From Rheinheimera baltica DSM 14885 (GTDB lineage Bacteria > Pseudomonadota > Gammaproteobacteria > Enterobacterales > Alteromonadaceae): a stretch of 64,000 bases of DNA. The stretch is from the NCBI RefSeq assembly GCF_000425345.1, contig NZ_AUDG01000013.1, forward strand, positions 1 to 64,000. Reading direction: 5' to 3'. The position numbers and the translations under genes are program-made. Of the stretch, positions 45,590-59,583 are shown piece by piece. Within the stretch, counting starts at the first letter, position 1; every line of letters starts with the position of its first letter. The notes beneath the pieces were generated by a model that ran no database searches, was not told where the DNA came from, and saw nothing but the letters and a program-made list of their open reading frames with translations.

Positions 45590-46954
45590 TCACTTTTTAA
45601 TTTTTACCGGCCGTTGCCAATCGGCAATATGCCGCGGTTTCGCACGGGCCACCACCAGCTCGCCATCGGCGGCATCACGGGTCAATACTGAACCGGCACC
45701 GACAGTAGCATTAACGCCAACCGTTACCGGAGCGACCAAAGAGCTATTAGAGCCAATAAAGGCGCCATCTTTAATGGTGGTGACAAACTTATTCGCACCA
45801 TCGTAGTTACAGGTAATAGTACCGGCACCTACATTCACTTTGCTGCCGATAACCGCATCGCCCAGATAGGTAAGATGGTTCGCTTTTGAACCTTTACCCA
45901 GGGTGGTTTTTTTCATCTCGACAAAGTTACCAACATGGCTGTCGTCCAGCATCACGCTGTCCGGCCGCAGACGAGCATAAGGCCCAACAGAACAATCCGC
46001 GCCAACGCTGGCTTTTTCAATCATGCTGTTGGGTTTAATTTCGCTGTTATCGCCAATTACGCAGTCTTTTAAAATACAGTTGGCACCTATGGTAACGCCT
46101 TTGCCCAGCACAACCTTACCTTCAAATATCACGTTGATATCGATCATTACATCGTTACCCACCTCAACCGTGCCGCGTACATCGATACGCGCCGGGTCGC
46201 GTAAATTAGCGCCAGCCAGCATCAGTTCTTCGGCTTTGCGCTGCTGATACGCACGCTCTAACGCCGCTAATTGTAAGCGGTTATTAGCACCTTCTACTTC
46301 CATTGGATTTTGCGGCTGGGCGGTGGTAATTTCTACACCTTCACTGTGCGCCATGGCAATAACGTCAGTTAAGTAGTACTCGCCCTGAGCATTGCTGTTA
46401 GACAAGCGGCTGAGCCATGCCTTTAGCTGTTTACCGGGCAATGCCATAATACCGCTGTTCACTTCGTTAATAAGCAGCTGTTCAGGGTTAGCGTCTTTTT
46501 GCTCAACAATGCCGGTAACTTTGCCGTTTTCACGCATAATACGGCCATAGCCGGTTGGGTTTGCCAGATTAACGGTTAAAATGGCCAAGCCGTTATCTGG
46601 TTTTACCGCTAATAATTGCTGTAAGGTGTCCAAACGAGTAAGCGGTACATCACCATATAACACCAGTACGGTATCGTCATCAGCAATATTTGGTTCTGCC
46701 TGTGCTACGGCATGGCCGGTGCCCAACTGCTCTGCCTGTAATACCCAATGCAAGGGTTGCTCACCCATAGCCGCTTGCAATGCCTCTGCACCATAGCCAT
46801 ACACCAGTTGTGGCTTGTCTGAACCTAGCGCTCTGGCAGTATCAATGACATGCTGCACCATCGGCCGCTCAGCCACTTTGTGCAATACCTTTGGTAAGTC
46901 TGATTTCATCCGCGTGCCTTTACCGGCAGCCAGAATAACTACATTTAATGCCAT
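45590..46954 (-). CDS. glmU: Bifunctional GlmU: UDP-GlcNAc pyrophosphorylase / glucosamine-1-phosphate acetyltransferase
   Basis: The protein is 454 residues. The N-terminal uridyltransferase has the signature [18 protein letters not shown] (residues 7-24). The C-terminal half is a left-handed beta helix of hexapeptide repeats that acetylates GlcN-1-P. It makes UDP-GlcNAc in the cytoplasm from the pathway opened by GlmS. It lies downstream of atpC on the same strand but beyond a terminator. Confidence 0.98.
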   Translation of the reverse strand: MALNVVILAAGKGTRMKSDLPKVLHKVAERPMVQHVIDTARALGSDKPQLVYGYGAEALQAAMGEQPLHWVLQAEQLGTGHAVAQAEPNIADDDTVLVLYGDVPLTRLDTLQQLLAVKPDNGLAILTVNLANPTGYGRIMRENGKVTGIVEQKDANPEQLLINEVNSGIMALPGKQLKAWLSRLSNSNAQGEYYLTDVIAMAHSEGVEITTAQPQNPMEVEGANNRLQLAALERAYQQRKAEELMLAGANLRDPARIDVRGTVEVGNDVMIDINVIFEGKVVLGKGVTIGANCILKDCVIGDNSEIKPNSMIEKASVGADCSVGPYARLRPDSVMLDDSHVGNFVEMKKTTLGKGSKANHLTYLGDAVIGSKVNVGAGTITCNYDGANKFVTTIKDGAFIGSNSSLVAPVTVGVNATVGAGSVLTRDAADGELVVARAKPRHIADWQRPVKIKK

Positions 46955-47064
46955 AAAAAATCCTTGTAATAATGCGTCTTATCGCTAGTGCCGATATTCT
47001 AATAGATATCGCAGCAGATTACAGGATCAGGGTGAAGTTTTCCTTAACGGTGGGGACAGCCAAC

Positions 47065-47091
47065 AAAAAAGCCACCCTAAGGTGGCTTTTT
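47065..47091. terminator. Terminator of the atp operon
   Basis: AAGCCACC pairs with GGTGGCTT around CTAA. The minus strand has six T after the stem, 19 bp past the atpC stop. Confidence 0.9.
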
Positions 47092-47109
47092 AAACTTCGG
47101 AACCCGAAC

Positions 47110-47526
47110 TTATTTTTTACGCATTTTCTGAATAATGCGCAGCTGTGCAATGGCCTCGGCCAGTTGCGCGGCAGCTTCAGCATAGTTGAAGTCTGCGCCA
47201 GCGTGCTGCATCGCTTCTTCGGCACGTTTTTGTGCGTCTAAAGCCGCTTGCTCGTCTAAGTCTTCGCCGCGTACCGCGACATCGGCCAGTACAGTGATGG
47301 TATCGGGTTGTACTTCAAGTACACCACCGGCTACGTATATCACGTGTTCTTCGCCAAATTGTTTCACGATACGGACCATGCCAGGTTTCAGGGTGGTCAG
47401 TAACGGGGCGTGGAAAGGTAAAATACCTAACTCGCCCTCACTGCCTGTGACCTGCACGGATTCGACAAGGCCGGAGAAGATTTTTTCTTCGGCACTTACT
47501 ACATCCAGTTGCACTGTCATCGCCAT
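47110..47526 (-). CDS. atpC: ATP synthase F1 epsilon subunit
   Basis: The protein is 138 residues. An N-terminal beta-sandwich ([39 protein letters not shown]) is followed by a C-terminal helical hairpin that inhibits hydrolysis. It is the last gene of the atp operon, 22 bp after atpD, and part of the central stalk. Confidence 0.97.
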   Translation of the reverse strand: MAMTVQLDVVSAEEKIFSGLVESVQVTGSEGELGILPFHAPLLTTLKPGMVRIVKQFGEEHVIYVAGGVLEVQPDTITVLADVAVRGEDLDEQAALDAQKRAEEAMQHAGADFNYAEAAAQLAEAIAQLRIIQKMRKK

Positions 47527-47548
47527 CTCGCTCTCCTAAAGCCTGAAC

Positions 47549-48943
<1,395 letters not shown>

Positions 48944-48967
48944 TCAAATTTCTCAAAACTGTTTACC

Positions 48968-49831
48968 TTAGCCTACAGCTGCCGCACCTGCGACGATTTC
49001 GCTAAGCTCCTGGGTAATCGCGGCCTGACGTGCTTTGTTATAAACAAGCTTCAGGTCGTCCATCAGGTTACCGGCGTTGTCGGTTGCAGCCTTCATAGCT
49101 ACCATCCGCGCCGCGTGCTCGCTGGCAGAATTTTCTACCACGCCCTGATAAACTTGCGATTCGACGAAACGGTCTAACAACATATCGATGATAGGTTGTG
49201 GGTCCGGCTCGTACAGGTAATCCCAGTTATGTGCTTTTTGCTCAATTTCTGCTTTTGGCAAAGGTAAGAGTTGATCGATCACTGGCTCTTGTTTCATGGT
49301 GTTTACAAACTTGTTGTACACCAGAAACAAGCGGTCAATCCGGCCTTCGTTAAATGCGTTAAGCATCACTTTTACCGAACCAAGCACATCAGCCAAACGT
49401 GGTACGTCACCTGAACCCGCCTGTTGCGCAACTACCTTACCACCGAAACGCTTAAAGAACGTTGTAGCCTTATTACCGATAACGGCAAACTGGGCATCAA
49501 CGCCTTTGTCTTTCCAGCTTTTCAGCGAAAGGGCAACTTTCTTAAACTCGTTGGTATTCAGGCCACCGCAAAGTCCACGATCAGTAGAAATGATAATATA
49601 ACCAACCCGTTTAACCTCACGATCCGCTAAATACGGATGGCGGTATTCCAGGCTGCCATTAGCAACGTTACCGATCACTTTGCGCATACCTTCAGCGTAT
49701 GGGCGTGTTGCAGCTACACGGTCTTGCGCTTTGCGCATTTTGCTGACCGCAACTTTTTCCATAGCACTGGTGATCTTGCGAGTATTGTTAATACTCCCGA
49801 TCTTACTTTTTATCTCTTTACCACCGGCCAT
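48968..49831 (-). CDS. atpG: ATP synthase F1 gamma subunit
   Basis: The protein is 287 residues. It starts with the long helix [20 protein letters not shown] and ends with the helix containing [14 protein letters not shown], the two strands of the rotating coiled-coil shaft. It couples proton flow through the c-ring to the beta subunits. Confidence 0.97.
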   Translation of the reverse strand: MAGGKEIKSKIGSINNTRKITSAMEKVAVSKMRKAQDRVAATRPYAEGMRKVIGNVANGSLEYRHPYLADREVKRVGYIIISTDRGLCGGLNTNEFKKVALSLKSWKDKGVDAQFAVIGNKATTFFKRFGGKVVAQQAGSGDVPRLADVLGSVKVMLNAFNEGRIDRLFLVYNKFVNTMKQEPVIDQLLPLPKAEIEQKAHNWDYLYEPDPQPIIDMLLDRFVESQVYQGVVENSASEHAARMVAMKAATDNAGNLMDDLKLVYNKARQAAITQELSEIVAGAAAVG

Positions 49832-49884
49832 GACTGTATCTCCGTTTCATTCAACGAATGGGGTGGCATCGCCACCCGCATTGA

Positions 49885-51426
49885 TTACCAGGTCTGCGTT
49901 GCCTTGAATTTATCAATAGCAGCTTTGAACGTAGACTCGATTTGGTCGTTGTAGTTACCGGTTTTATCGATATCAGCCATCAGCTCAGCGTGTTCAGCTC
50001 GCATGAAAGCAATCAAACCCGCTTCAAAATCCAGGATTTTTGCCACGTCGACATCTTTCATAAAGCCTTTTTCGATAGCGAAAATAGACACGCCCATATC
50101 GGCTACAGACATCGGGCTGTACTGTAACTGTTTCATCAGTTCAGTAACCTTTTGGCCGTGCTCTAACTGTGCGCGGGTCGCTTCGTCAAGGTCAGACGCA
50201 AACTGGGCAAATGCCGCAAGTTCTGAGTACTGAGCTAATGCCAGACGAATACCACCACCTAATTTCTTGATGATCTTAGTTTGTGCCGCACCACCAACCC
50301 GTGATACCGAAATACCAGCGTTCACCGCAGGACGGATACCGGCGTTGAATAAGTCAGTTTCTAAGAAGATCTGACCATCAGTAATCGAAATTACGTTAGT
50401 TGGTACGAATGCAGAAACGTCACCCGCTTGAGTTTCAATAATTGGCAATGCGGTTAAAGAACCGGTTTTGCCTTTTACTTCACCGTTGGTGTACTTTTCT
50501 ACATAGTCTGCGTTTACGCGTGATGCGCGTTCCAGCAAACGTGAGTGAAGATAGAATACGTCACCTGGATAAGCTTCACGGCCTGGTGGACGACGCAACA
50601 GTAACGAGATTTGACGGTAAGCTACAGCTTGCTTAGACAAATCATCGTATACGATCAGCGCATCTTCACCGCGGTCACGGAAGTATTCGCCCATGGTACA
50701 GCCAGAGTATGGTGCTAAGAACTGCAGCGCAGCCGCTTCTGAAGCAGAAGCTACAACCACGATAGTGTGTGCCAGTGCGCCGTGCTCTTCCAGCTTACGT
50801 ACTACGTTAGCAATGGTAGAAGCCTTTTGGCCTACTGCAACATAAACACACTTAACGCCAGTGCCTTTCTGGTTGATAATCGCATCGATAGCCAGTGCCG
50901 TTTTACCGGTCTGACGGTCACCGATCAGCAATTCACGCTGACCACGGCCGATAGGGATCATCGCATCTACTGACTTATAGCCAGTCTGCATTGGCTGATC
51001 TACCGATTGACGCTCGATAACGCCTGGTGCAATTTTCTCTACTGGTTCAAAACCGGCAGCATCAATTGGACCTTTACCGTCGATAGGTGCACCTAAGGTG
51101 TTAACTACACGGCCTAATAACGCAGGACCAACCGGCACTTCTAAAATACGGCCGGTGCTTTTTACTTTAGTGCCTTCGGTTAAGTCCGCATACGGGCCCA
51201 TAACTACAGCACCAACTGAGTTGCGCTCTAAGTTAAGCGCGATAGCATAGCGGTTGCCAGGAAGCTCAATCATCTCACCCTGCATACAATCTGCAAGACC
51301 GTTGATACGAATAATACCGTCAGTTACCTGAACGATAGTACCTTCGTTACGAGCTTCACTGACCACTTCGAACTGAGCAATACGACTCTTGATCAGTTCT
51401 GATATTTCAGTGGAATTCAGTTGCAT
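49885..51426 (-). CDS. atpA: ATP synthase F1 alpha subunit
   Basis: The protein is 513 residues. It has the regulatory nucleotide site GDRQTGKTA and the family signature near [14 protein letters not shown]. It alternates with beta in the F1 hexamer. It starts 14 bp after atpH. Confidence 0.98.
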   Translation of the reverse strand: MQLNSTEISELIKSRIAQFEVVSEARNEGTIVQVTDGIIRINGLADCMQGEMIELPGNRYAIALNLERNSVGAVVMGPYADLTEGTKVKSTGRILEVPVGPALLGRVVNTLGAPIDGKGPIDAAGFEPVEKIAPGVIERQSVDQPMQTGYKSVDAMIPIGRGQRELLIGDRQTGKTALAIDAIINQKGTGVKCVYVAVGQKASTIANVVRKLEEHGALAHTIVVVASASEAAALQFLAPYSGCTMGEYFRDRGEDALIVYDDLSKQAVAYRQISLLLRRPPGREAYPGDVFYLHSRLLERASRVNADYVEKYTNGEVKGKTGSLTALPIIETQAGDVSAFVPTNVISITDGQIFLETDLFNAGIRPAVNAGISVSRVGGAAQTKIIKKLGGGIRLALAQYSELAAFAQFASDLDEATRAQLEHGQKVTELMKQLQYSPMSVADMGVSIFAIEKGFMKDVDVAKILDFEAGLIAFMRAEHAELMADIDKTGNYNDQIESTFKAAIDKFKATQTW

Positions 51427-51440
51427 TCTCTGTTCCCCAA

Positions 51441-51974
51441 TTATGACTGCAGCGCAGTTGCTAAACGATCCAACTTACCGCGGATCGAGCCATCAATAAC
51501 CATGTCACCTGCTTTGATTAGCATACCGCCAACCACTGCAGGATCTTCGCTACAGTTTAATTTAACTTTGCGTGCCAAACGTTGCGATAATGCCGTGGCT
51601 AGCTTGTCTTGTTGTGCTTTAGAAAGCTTGGTAGCAGAAACCACAGACACGTCGATTTCTTTTTCATACTCAGCTTTAAGCGCAACAAACGCAGCTAACA
51701 CCTCGGGCAACGCCAACAAGCGATGATTTTCTGCCATCACTTTTATAAAGTTCTGGCCGTGCTCATTGAGTTGCTCACCACATACCTGAATAAACAGACC
51801 GGCCTGCTTGTCAGCAGCGCCGTTGGCGCCTAAATAAGCACCAACCTGGTCGTTCTTTGCTACTTCAGCAGCAAAGGCCAACATCTGTAGCCAGGCGTCT
51901 AGTGCATTTTGCTCAACCGCAAAATCAAAAGACGCTTTGGCGTAAGGACGAGCAATATTAGTCAAATCAGACAT
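51441..51974 (-). CDS. atpH: ATP synthase F1 delta subunit
   Basis: The protein is 177 residues. The N-terminal helical domain ([16 protein letters not shown]) is typical, and the C-terminal signature segment includes [14 protein letters not shown]. It joins F1 to the b-subunit stator. It starts 11 bp after atpF. Confidence 0.97.
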   Translation of the reverse strand: MSDLTNIARPYAKASFDFAVEQNALDAWLQMLAFAAEVAKNDQVGAYLGANGAADKQAGLFIQVCGEQLNEHGQNFIKVMAENHRLLALPEVLAAFVALKAEYEKEIDVSVVSATKLSKAQQDKLATALSQRLARKVKLNCSEDPAVVGGMLIKAGDMVIDGSIRGKLDRLATALQS

Positions 51975-51985
51975 AGCTCATCCTC

Positions 51986-52456
51986 TTACAGTTCTTGAAC
52001 CAGTTTTTCCAGAATGTCGCTGTGAGCAGCTTCATCAATAGAACGTTGCAGAATTTTCTCTGCGCCGGCTACTGCTAATGCAGCAACTTGCTTGCGCAGC
52101 TCTTCGCGTAAACGGTTACGTTCCGCTTCTAATTCTGCCCGGCCAATAGCCAGAATATTTTCACGTTCCGCATTGGCTTTGTGCACCGCTTCATCCAACA
52201 TTTTGGCTTCGCGTTTTTTCGCTTGGTCAATAATGTCGGCTGCTTGTGCTTTAGCGTCTTTTAACTGATCTTTGGCTTTGTCCTGGGCTAATGCCAGGTC
52301 TTTTTCCGCACGATCAGAGGCTGCTAAACCATCAGCAATTTTTTTCTGGCGCGCTTCAATCGCATTGATCAGCGGCGGCCATACAAATTTCATACAGAAC
52401 AGTACGAACACCGCAAATGCGATTAATTCGCCTAACAGAGTGGCGTTTAAAGTCAC
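51986..52456 (-). CDS. atpF: ATP synthase F0 b subunit
   Basis: The protein is 156 residues. One N-terminal membrane helix ([20 protein letters not shown]) leads into a long charged coiled coil, the peripheral stator stalk. It lies in the standard position between atpE and atpH. Confidence 0.97.
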   Translation of the reverse strand: MTLNATLLGELIAFAVFVLFCMKFVWPPLINAIEARQKKIADGLAASDRAEKDLALAQDKAKDQLKDAKAQAADIIDQAKKREAKMLDEAVHKANAERENILAIGRAELEAERNRLREELRKQVAALAVAGAEKILQRSIDEAAHSDILEKLVQEL

Positions 52457-52505
52457 GACCGCTCCTCCTTAGTTAACAGTTGTTCGGATTAACACAAATC
52501 TTCGA

Positions 52506-52742
<237 letters not shown>

Positions 52743-52781
52743 TTATCTCCAGAGTTTTTAAAGTTAAAGTTAAAGTAAAAA

Positions 52782-53645
<864 letters not shown>

Positions 53646-53656
53646 TCATCCCATTG

Positions 53657-54037
53657 TTAATGTTTAAAAAAAACTGGTGCTGACCATTGTGTTAGCAGTG
53701 TCAGCAAAAAACCGGTTAAAAAGACTTCAGGAACCAGTTGTTGCTGACTAAATACCATTGCTAAAAGCACAGCGGTTAAAATTAACTTTAATGACTGCCC
53801 CCGCATAAAGGCCGCCAAAACAGCGTTTGCGTCATCTAGTGCGCTAAAACGAAACGCGAAAAACACAAACACACAATTCGGTATTACAGCAGCTAGGCCG
53901 CCTTTAAAGGCTGACTTTGCTGCGGCTGCATCGGCAGCTAAAAAAAAAGCCAGTGTTATAACGCCGGCTACTGCAAGTTGACATAACACCAACTTGTAGG
54001 CTGATTTGCGCGCCAAAGCCGCACTTTTATCAGTCAC
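53657..54037 (-). CDS. atpI: ATP synthase accessory protein AtpI
   Basis: The protein is 126 residues with four membrane helices, starting at GTG 54035-54037 with GGGGG eight bases upstream. AtpI is thought to help c-ring assembly or magnesium handling. It opens the atp operon, 14 bp before atpB. Confidence 0.88.
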   Translation of the reverse strand: MTDKSAALARKSAYKLVLCQLAVAGVITLAFFLAADAAAAKSAFKGGLAAVIPNCVFVFFAFRFSALDDANAVLAAFMRGQSLKLILTAVLLAMVFSQQQLVPEVFLTGFLLTLLTQWSAPVFFKH

Positions 54038-54087
54038 TGTAAGTCCCCCTGAAATAACCCGTGAAGGGGGTATAAAAAACTTGCGAA

Positions 54088-54115
54088 AGTATACTTATTT
54101 GCCTTCAATTTGCAA
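54088..54115 (-). promoter_or_regulatory. Candidate promoter of the atp operon
   Basis: On the minus strand TTGCAA (54110-54115) is followed after 16 bases by TATACT (54088-54093), about 50 bp before the atpI start codon. The 132-bp gap between parB and atpI holds nothing else clear. Confidence 0.5.
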
Positions 54116-54169
54116 CAAAAAGCGGCGTAAGCACTATCACAGTACAGATATCTGGTACATTTTGGTGCA

Positions 54170-55045
54170 TTAATCTTCAGTTATATTCAACTTATTAATA
54201 ATGCCGTCTAACTCAGCCAGACTACTGTAATTAATTTCCAGCTTGCCTTTACCCTTGTTGTTGTAACTTATTTGAACTGGCGCAGCAAAGCGTTCACTTA
54301 AACGCTGCTCTAATGCCAATACGTCTGGATCTCGTGGTTTTTCTGCTACAGCGGGTTTTGGCTCTAAAATACGTCTTACTAGGTTTTCCGTTTCACGCAC
54401 GGTAAGCTGTTTTGCTGCGACTAAACGTGCCGCATCTGACTGTTCATTATCGTGTAATGCTAGCAATGCCCTAGCATGGCCCATATCGATATCACCATGC
54501 TCTAATAACAGCTTAACATCATCATTTAGTTGATTAAGGCGTAATAAATTAGTGACAGAGGCGCGAGATTTCCCAACAGCATCAGCAACTTGCTGGTGAG
54601 TAAGACCAAACTCTGTTAATAGCTGATCCAAGGCGACAGCTTCTTCCATTGCATTTAAATCTTCACGCTGAATATTTTCAATCAGTGCGATTGCAACAGC
54701 AGCTTCATCCGGAACATCTTTAATAATACAGGGCACTTCCGCCAGTTGTGCTAACTGGCTGGCACGCCAACGTCGTTCACCGGCGATAATCTCAAACTTA
54801 TCTTTCGCTATTGGACGTACCACAATAGGTTGAATGATGCCTTGAGCCCGAATTGAACTGGCTAAATCTTCTAGCGCTTCTTGCGACATGTCTTTACGGG
54901 GCTGATATTTACCCGGCGTTAAAAATTCAACCGGCAATTTCTGTAATTCGCTTGTGGTTGGGCTGACGGTTTCGTTATTACTGGTTCTATTGGACGTAAG
55001 TAAGGCATCCAACCCCCGGCCCAGGCCTCGTTTCTTTACAGACAT
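54170..55045 (-). CDS. parB: Chromosome partitioning protein ParB
   Basis: The protein is 291 residues. The N-terminal CTPase domain has the GERRWRAS motif and a VRPIAKDKFEIIAG strand. The central helix-turn-helix (LTHQQVADAVGKSRASVTN) binds parS, and the C-terminal part dimerises. It spreads from parS and acts with ParA to segregate origins. A matching site is at 44087. It starts 28 bp after parA. Confidence 0.97.
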   Translation of the reverse strand: MSVKKRGLGRGLDALLTSNRTSNNETVSPTTSELQKLPVEFLTPGKYQPRKDMSQEALEDLASSIRAQGIIQPIVVRPIAKDKFEIIAGERRWRASQLAQLAEVPCIIKDVPDEAAVAIALIENIQREDLNAMEEAVALDQLLTEFGLTHQQVADAVGKSRASVTNLLRLNQLNDDVKLLLEHGDIDMGHARALLALHDNEQSDAARLVAAKQLTVRETENLVRRILEPKPAVAEKPRDPDVLALEQRLSERFAAPVQISYNNKGKGKLEINYSSLAELDGIINKLNITED

Positions 55046-55073
55046 GTTAAATACATTCCCTAAATTACTCTAA

Positions 55074-55868
55074 TCAGACACTGGTTGTGCTGTTAACGGT
55101 TTTTTTATCAGCCCGGCGCAGCATTTCTCCCGCTAATGCCAGGTACGCTTTGGCTCCGGTTGAATTTTTATCGTAATACATCACTGGTGCACCAAAGCTG
55201 GGCGCTTCTGCTAAGCGTACATTGCGCGGAATTACTGCGCGGTATACTTTGTCACCAAAATGTTGTTTCAATTGCTCAGAAACATCATTAGCCAAGCGGT
55301 TGCGTGGGTCGTACATCGTTCTTAGTATACCTTCGATCTTAAGCTCTGGATTCACAGCAGCAGCTAACTGATTAATAGTTTCTACCAGTGCGGTTAAACC
55401 TTCTAAAGCAAAATACTCGCATTGCATGGGTACTAACACGGTGTCTGCCGCAGCCATGGCGTTAACAGTTAGCATATTTAACGACGGTGGGCAGTCAATA
55501 AAGATAAAATCATAACTGTTACGATAGTCTTTTAATGCGTTGCGCAGGCGTAACTCACGGGCAAAAACATTCATTAACCTCACTTCTGCAGCGGTTAAAT
55601 CAGCATTGGCGCCAACTAAGTGATAACCACCGCTGGTATCTTTAACCAAAACGTCGACCAAAGGTTTTTCGTCAACCAGTAGTTCGTATGCAGTAGCCGG
55701 AATATCATATTTATCGACACCGCTGCCCATGGTGGCATTACCCTGAGGATCCAAATCGATCAACAGTACCTTGCGCTTAGTCGCAGCCAAAGAAGCAGCC
55801 AGATTTATGGCTGTAGTGGTTTTACCTACACCACCTTTCTGATTAGCTATTGCGATTACTTTCGCCAC
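55074..55868 (-). CDS. parA: Chromosome partitioning ATPase ParA
   Basis: The protein is 264 residues with the deviant Walker A KGGVGKTT at residues 11-18 and DCPPSLNMLTVNA typical of ParA/Soj. It binds nucleoid DNA as an ATP dimer and moves ParB-parS complexes. It lies 19 bp after rsmG, the usual order near gammaproteobacterial origins. Confidence 0.97.
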   Translation of the reverse strand: MAKVIAIANQKGGVGKTTTAINLAASLAATKRKVLLIDLDPQGNATMGSGVDKYDIPATAYELLVDEKPLVDVLVKDTSGGYHLVGANADLTAAEVRLMNVFARELRLRNALKDYRNSYDFIFIDCPPSLNMLTVNAMAAADTVLVPMQCEYFALEGLTALVETINQLAAAVNPELKIEGILRTMYDPRNRLANDVSEQLKQHFGDKVYRAVIPRNVRLAEAPSFGAPVMYYDKNSTGAKAYLALAGEMLRRADKKTVNSTTSV

Positions 55869-55887
55869 AAGATGTCCTCGATATCAA

Positions 55888-56505
55888 TTAGCAGGGAAGC
55901 AGTATTACCAAATGCCGCTGTGCTTGCAACTGCGGTACAGCAAGTGGTTGAACGGAGGCTACTTTAACAAAATCAGGCAAAGCTGCAATTTCTTCTTGTA
56001 CTGCAGCAGCCTTCATGGCGAAAAAGCGCCCATTTACTTGCGGTAAATGCTTACACCAGCTCAACATATCATTCATAGAAGCAAAAGCGCGACTAATTAC
56101 GCCATCGTAACCCTGCTCTGGATGGTGATCTTCAACCCTGATTTGTAATGGGTGAATATTGCTTAATTTTAACTGCAATTTTACCTGATTTAAAAACCGG
56201 ATTCGTTTACCTAAGCTGTCCAGTAAGGTGAAGTCTTTGTCTGGATAGTAAATTGCCAACAATACTCCTGGCAATCCGGGCCCGGTGCCAACATCAATAA
56301 ACCTTTCGCCTATTAAGTGAGGTGCTACAACAAGGCTATCCATGACATGTTTTATTAACATTTCTTGCGGATCACGCACCGATGTCAGATTGTAGGCGCT
56401 ATTCCATTTGTCGAGTAACTGAACATAATCAATACATTGCTGTAATTGTTGCTCTGACAGTGACAAGCTGGTTTGCGCCACCAGCGAGCGTAATTGATCT
56501 AACAT
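55888..56505 (-). CDS. rsmG: 16S rRNA (guanine527-N7)-methyltransferase
   Basis: The protein is 205 residues. The SAM-binding segment [20 protein letters not shown] and HVMDSLVV are typical of RsmG (GidB). It methylates G527 of 16S rRNA. It lies 8 bp after mnmG, the classic gidA-gidB pair. Confidence 0.97.
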   Translation of the reverse strand: MLDQLRSLVAQTSLSLSEQQLQQCIDYVQLLDKWNSAYNLTSVRDPQEMLIKHVMDSLVVAPHLIGERFIDVGTGPGLPGVLLAIYYPDKDFTLLDSLGKRIRFLNQVKLQLKLSNIHPLQIRVEDHHPEQGYDGVISRAFASMNDMLSWCKHLPQVNGRFFAMKAAAVQEEIAALPDFVKVASVQPLAVPQLQAQRHLVILLPC

Positions 56506-56513
56506 GCCTTTCC

Positions 56514-58403
56514 TTAAGCCGATTTACGCAATAAACCCTGTTTTTTCAGATAGACCAGTAACAACGAAATAGCAGCTGGTGTGACTCCCGAAATACGAGA
56601 CGCTTGTCCTACAGTTTGAGGTTGTGTTTGATTTAATTTAGAAATGACCTCATTTGACAGCCCTCTAACAGATTCATAATCAAACTGTTTTGGTAACAGT
56701 GTCTGTTCATTGCGTTGTTGCTTAGCAATTTCGTCTTGTTGGCGATGGATATAACCTTCATATTTAATTTGAATTTCAACTTGTTCAGCTGCTGCAGGAT
56801 CTGTTAAACCCGGGCCCAGATCATTAATTTGCATAAGGCCGGCGTAAGTCACTTCAGGTCTGCGTACAAGTTCTTCTAAACTAGCTTCTTTGCTTAATGG
56901 CGTTTTGATTAGTGCATTTACTGCAGTTAGCGCTGCATGTTGCGGGTGGATCCAGCTTTGTTTTAAACGTTGACGTTCTAATGCTATTTGTTCCATTTTT
57001 TCGTTAAATGCTGCCCAGCGTTCATCGTTAATCAAGCCAAAGTCTCTGCCTTTTTCTGTTAAACGTGAGTCAGCATTGTCTTCCCGAAGCATCAAACGAT
57101 ATTCAGCTCTGCTGGTAAACATACGATAAGGTTCTTTAGTTCCCATTGTGGTTAAATCGTCAACCAATACTCCAAGATAAGCCTGATCGCGACTTGGCGA
57201 CCATCCGTCTTTATTTTGGCTAAATAGCGCTGCGTTTAACCCGGCTAACAGGCCTTGTGCACCTGCTTCTTCGTAGCCGGTAGTACCATTGATTTGACCA
57301 GCAAAAAATAAGCCACTGATAAATTTAGTTTCAAGTGTGTTTTTTAGATCTCGTGGATCAAAGAAATCGTATTCAATTGCATAACCAGGACGCGTTATAT
57401 GAGCGTTTTCCATGCCTTTAATCGATCGTACAATACTTAGCTGCACATCAAAGGGTAGGCTGGTTGAAATACCATTTGGATAAACTTCATGGGTGGTTAA
57501 CCCTTCTGGTTCTATAAAAATCTGGTGTTTGTCTTTATCAGCAAAACGGGTAATTTTGTCTTCTATTGATGGGCAATAACGTGGCCCAATACCTTCAATG
57601 ACGCCGGTGTACATTGGTGAACGATCGAGGTTATTTCGGATTACGTCGTGTGTCTGTTCATTGGTATAAGTGATATAACACGGGATCTGTCTTGGTTGAT
57701 CACTGTGTTTACCCATAAAAGAAAACACTGGTGTTGGGTTGTCACCAGGTTGTACTTGCATCAGCGAAAAATCAATAGTTCTTGCATCAATACGGGGTGG
57801 TGTACCTGTTTTTAGTCGATCTACCCTAAATGGTAATTCACGTAATCGTTTTGCTAGAGCGATTGATGGTGGATCACCTGCTCTGCCACCTGAACTACTT
57901 TGCAAGCCTATGTGGATTTGGCCACCTAAAAATGTCCCTACCGTTAAAACCACAGATTTAGCTTTAAACTTTAAGCCCATCTGAGTAATAACACCGGTCA
58001 CTTGATCATTTTCGACGATGAGATCATCACAAGATTGTTGGAAAATACTCAGATTCGGCTGATTTTCCAGTATTTGCCGGATTGCTGCACGGTATAACTG
58101 ACGATCAGCTTGAGCTCGAGTTGCGCGTACTGCTGGGCCTTTTGAACTATTTAATGTTCTAAATTGAATGCCGCCTTTGTCAGCGGCTAGTGCCATAGCA
58201 CCACCTAAGGCATCAATTTCTTTTACTAAATGGCCTTTGCCTATACCACCAATTGCTGGGTTGCATGACATCTGACCTAGTGTTTCAACATTGTGTGTCA
58301 GCAATAATGTTTTTTGTCCCATACGCGCAGCTGCTAAAGCGGCTTCTGTGCCAGCATGGCCACCACCTACAACAATGACGTCGAAAGTTTCTTGGTACAA
58401 CAT
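56514..58403 (-). CDS. mnmG: tRNA uridine-5-carboxymethylaminomethyl modification enzyme MnmG
   Basis: The protein is 629 residues, the E. coli length, from ATG 58401-58403 with AGAGG upstream. A longer frame from 58448 would add 15 unconserved residues. The FAD-binding [19 protein letters not shown] is at the N-terminus, and [13 protein letters not shown] and [12 protein letters not shown] are family signatures. With MnmE it modifies the wobble uridine of several tRNAs. It flanks oriC. Confidence 0.97.
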   Translation of the reverse strand: MLYQETFDVIVVGGGHAGTEAALAAARMGQKTLLLTHNVETLGQMSCNPAIGGIGKGHLVKEIDALGGAMALAADKGGIQFRTLNSSKGPAVRATRAQADRQLYRAAIRQILENQPNLSIFQQSCDDLIVENDQVTGVITQMGLKFKAKSVVLTVGTFLGGQIHIGLQSSSGGRAGDPPSIALAKRLRELPFRVDRLKTGTPPRIDARTIDFSLMQVQPGDNPTPVFSFMGKHSDQPRQIPCYITYTNEQTHDVIRNNLDRSPMYTGVIEGIGPRYCPSIEDKITRFADKDKHQIFIEPEGLTTHEVYPNGISTSLPFDVQLSIVRSIKGMENAHITRPGYAIEYDFFDPRDLKNTLETKFISGLFFAGQINGTTGYEEAGAQGLLAGLNAALFSQNKDGWSPSRDQAYLGVLVDDLTTMGTKEPYRMFTSRAEYRLMLREDNADSRLTEKGRDFGLINDERWAAFNEKMEQIALERQRLKQSWIHPQHAALTAVNALIKTPLSKEASLEELVRRPEVTYAGLMQINDLGPGLTDPAAAEQVEIQIKYEGYIHRQQDEIAKQQRNEQTLLPKQFDYESVRGLSNEVISKLNQTQPQTVGQASRISGVTPAAISLLLVYLKKQGLLRKSA

Positions 58404-58672
58404 AATTGCCTCTGTTTCCTGTTGAACTGATCTATCGTTAAAGGGCACATATTGTATCTTGATCTACTGTCTAGGGGAATGGCACAACGGCAGAAGGATC
58501 TTCTAAATTAAATAAGATCTTTTTAGAGATCTTTTTATTACTGTTACTATTAAGCAGCAGGTTTTCCGTGCATAAGCAGATCTTTAATTGAAGGATCAGA
58601 TGCTTATGAACGATCGGATCCTGTGATCAAGCTAGGATCTACTACCTTTAAACCGGTGATCAAAATAGCTAG

Positions 58673-58681
58673 TTATCCACA
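58673..58681 (+). promoter_or_regulatory. DnaA box, consensus TTATCCACA
   Basis: This is a perfect match to the high-affinity DnaA box (R1/R4 type) within the origin. Confidence 0.88.
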
Positions 58682-58745
58682 GACCGAAATAATATTTTTT
58701 TTATAAATAGGATAAATACAGCTTAATCACCACTAATTAGATAAC

Positions 58746-58754
58746 TTATACACA
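58746..58754 (+). promoter_or_regulatory. DnaA box, TTATACACA
   Basis: It matches the TTATNCACA consensus in the form of E. coli R2. A further one-mismatch form, TGTATATAA on the plus strand, lies near 58780. Confidence 0.75.
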
Positions 58755-58982
58755 TATAGGATATAAAAATACATAAGCTGTATATAACTTGGGTGTAAGC
58801 AGATCCTTGCTTAAATTAGCTTTTATCATGCTTTTATCATACTGATATCAAGACACTGATACTTAAGGTATTTATTGTATTGCCAAGTTGGTTTTATTGC
58901 TGAGGCCAGCCTGGGAGAGAGTTACGTAATCCTGATCTTCCTGAGATATACTTGTTTTTGCGGGTGCTAGTCACCCGCTTTT

Positions 58983-59420
58983 TTATGGCAAGACTTTTAT
59001 TAATTGAGGCAACCATATCAAAGCAGTATCTTCGGGTAGCCTAGGATGCTGAGCATCTATTTCTAACGCGTCCAGCAAGCATTTAGCGCCTTTATTTTGT
59101 AGTAATTTGGCTAATTTTCGACCTGCTTCGCAAAAAGTATCATATCCAGAGTCACCTAAAGTGATCATGGCATAAGAAAGTGTGTTAAGATCACGCCGAT
59201 CTTGTGCTAATTGATCCGCAAAGGGTTGAATATTATCAGGCAGATCTCCTGCGCCATAGGTGGATGTGATTACTAACCAGACATGGGTTTGGTTGAGGTG
59301 ATCCAGTTCGGGTTTCAGATGTAGATTAACGTCATAGCCCGCTTGTACCAGTGTTTCAGCAACTTGTTCTGCCACATATTCCGCTGCGCCCATTTGGCTG
59401 CCAACGAGGATGTCTATCAT
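58983..59420 (-). CDS. mioC: Flavodoxin-like protein MioC
   Basis: The protein is 145 residues. The FMN-binding loop (VGSQMGAAEYVAEQVAE) and the segments STYGAGDLPDN and TLGDSGYDTFCEAG define a short-chain flavodoxin. MioC supports biotin synthase activity in E. coli. It lies beside oriC and is transcribed toward it, as in E. coli. AGAGG precedes the ATG. Confidence 0.92.
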   Translation of the reverse strand: MIDILVGSQMGAAEYVAEQVAETLVQAGYDVNLHLKPELDHLNQTHVWLVITSTYGAGDLPDNIQPFADQLAQDRRDLNTLSYAMITLGDSGYDTFCEAGRKLAKLLQNKGAKCLLDALEIDAQHPRLPEDTALIWLPQLIKVLP

Positions 59421-59583
59421 GATATGCCTCTTGTCATAAGAATGTTTGGCTATACTACTGGAATAAAATCTGTCAAAGCTATGTTTTTGGCATGATTTAC
59501 GTGTTTTTACTGCTTTGCAGGCTAAGTAAAAACAACAATAGCACTACCACTACGCCTGCGTGTTATTGAGGTTTAAACAACGT

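Larger units (their letters stand above)
58449..58982. other. oriC: Chromosomal replication origin oriC
   Basis: This is a 530-bp non-coding region between mnmG and mioC, the position of oriC in enteric and related gammaproteobacteria. Twelve GATC sites lie between 58461 and 58802, eleven of them before 58662. Two 13-mer-like units GATCTTTTTAGAG and GATCTTTTTATTA (58516, 58528) resemble the E. coli unwinding repeats. DnaA boxes follow at 58673 and 58746. AT-rich tracts span about 58688-58790. A hairpin (GCGGGTG/CACCCGC, 58960-58978) with six T on the plus strand sits next to mioC. Confidence 0.88.

Noticed and set aside
58958-58985. Terminator of mioC
   Set aside because: The T-tract after the hairpin is on the plus strand, but mioC is on the minus strand, so it cannot end mioC as an intrinsic terminator.
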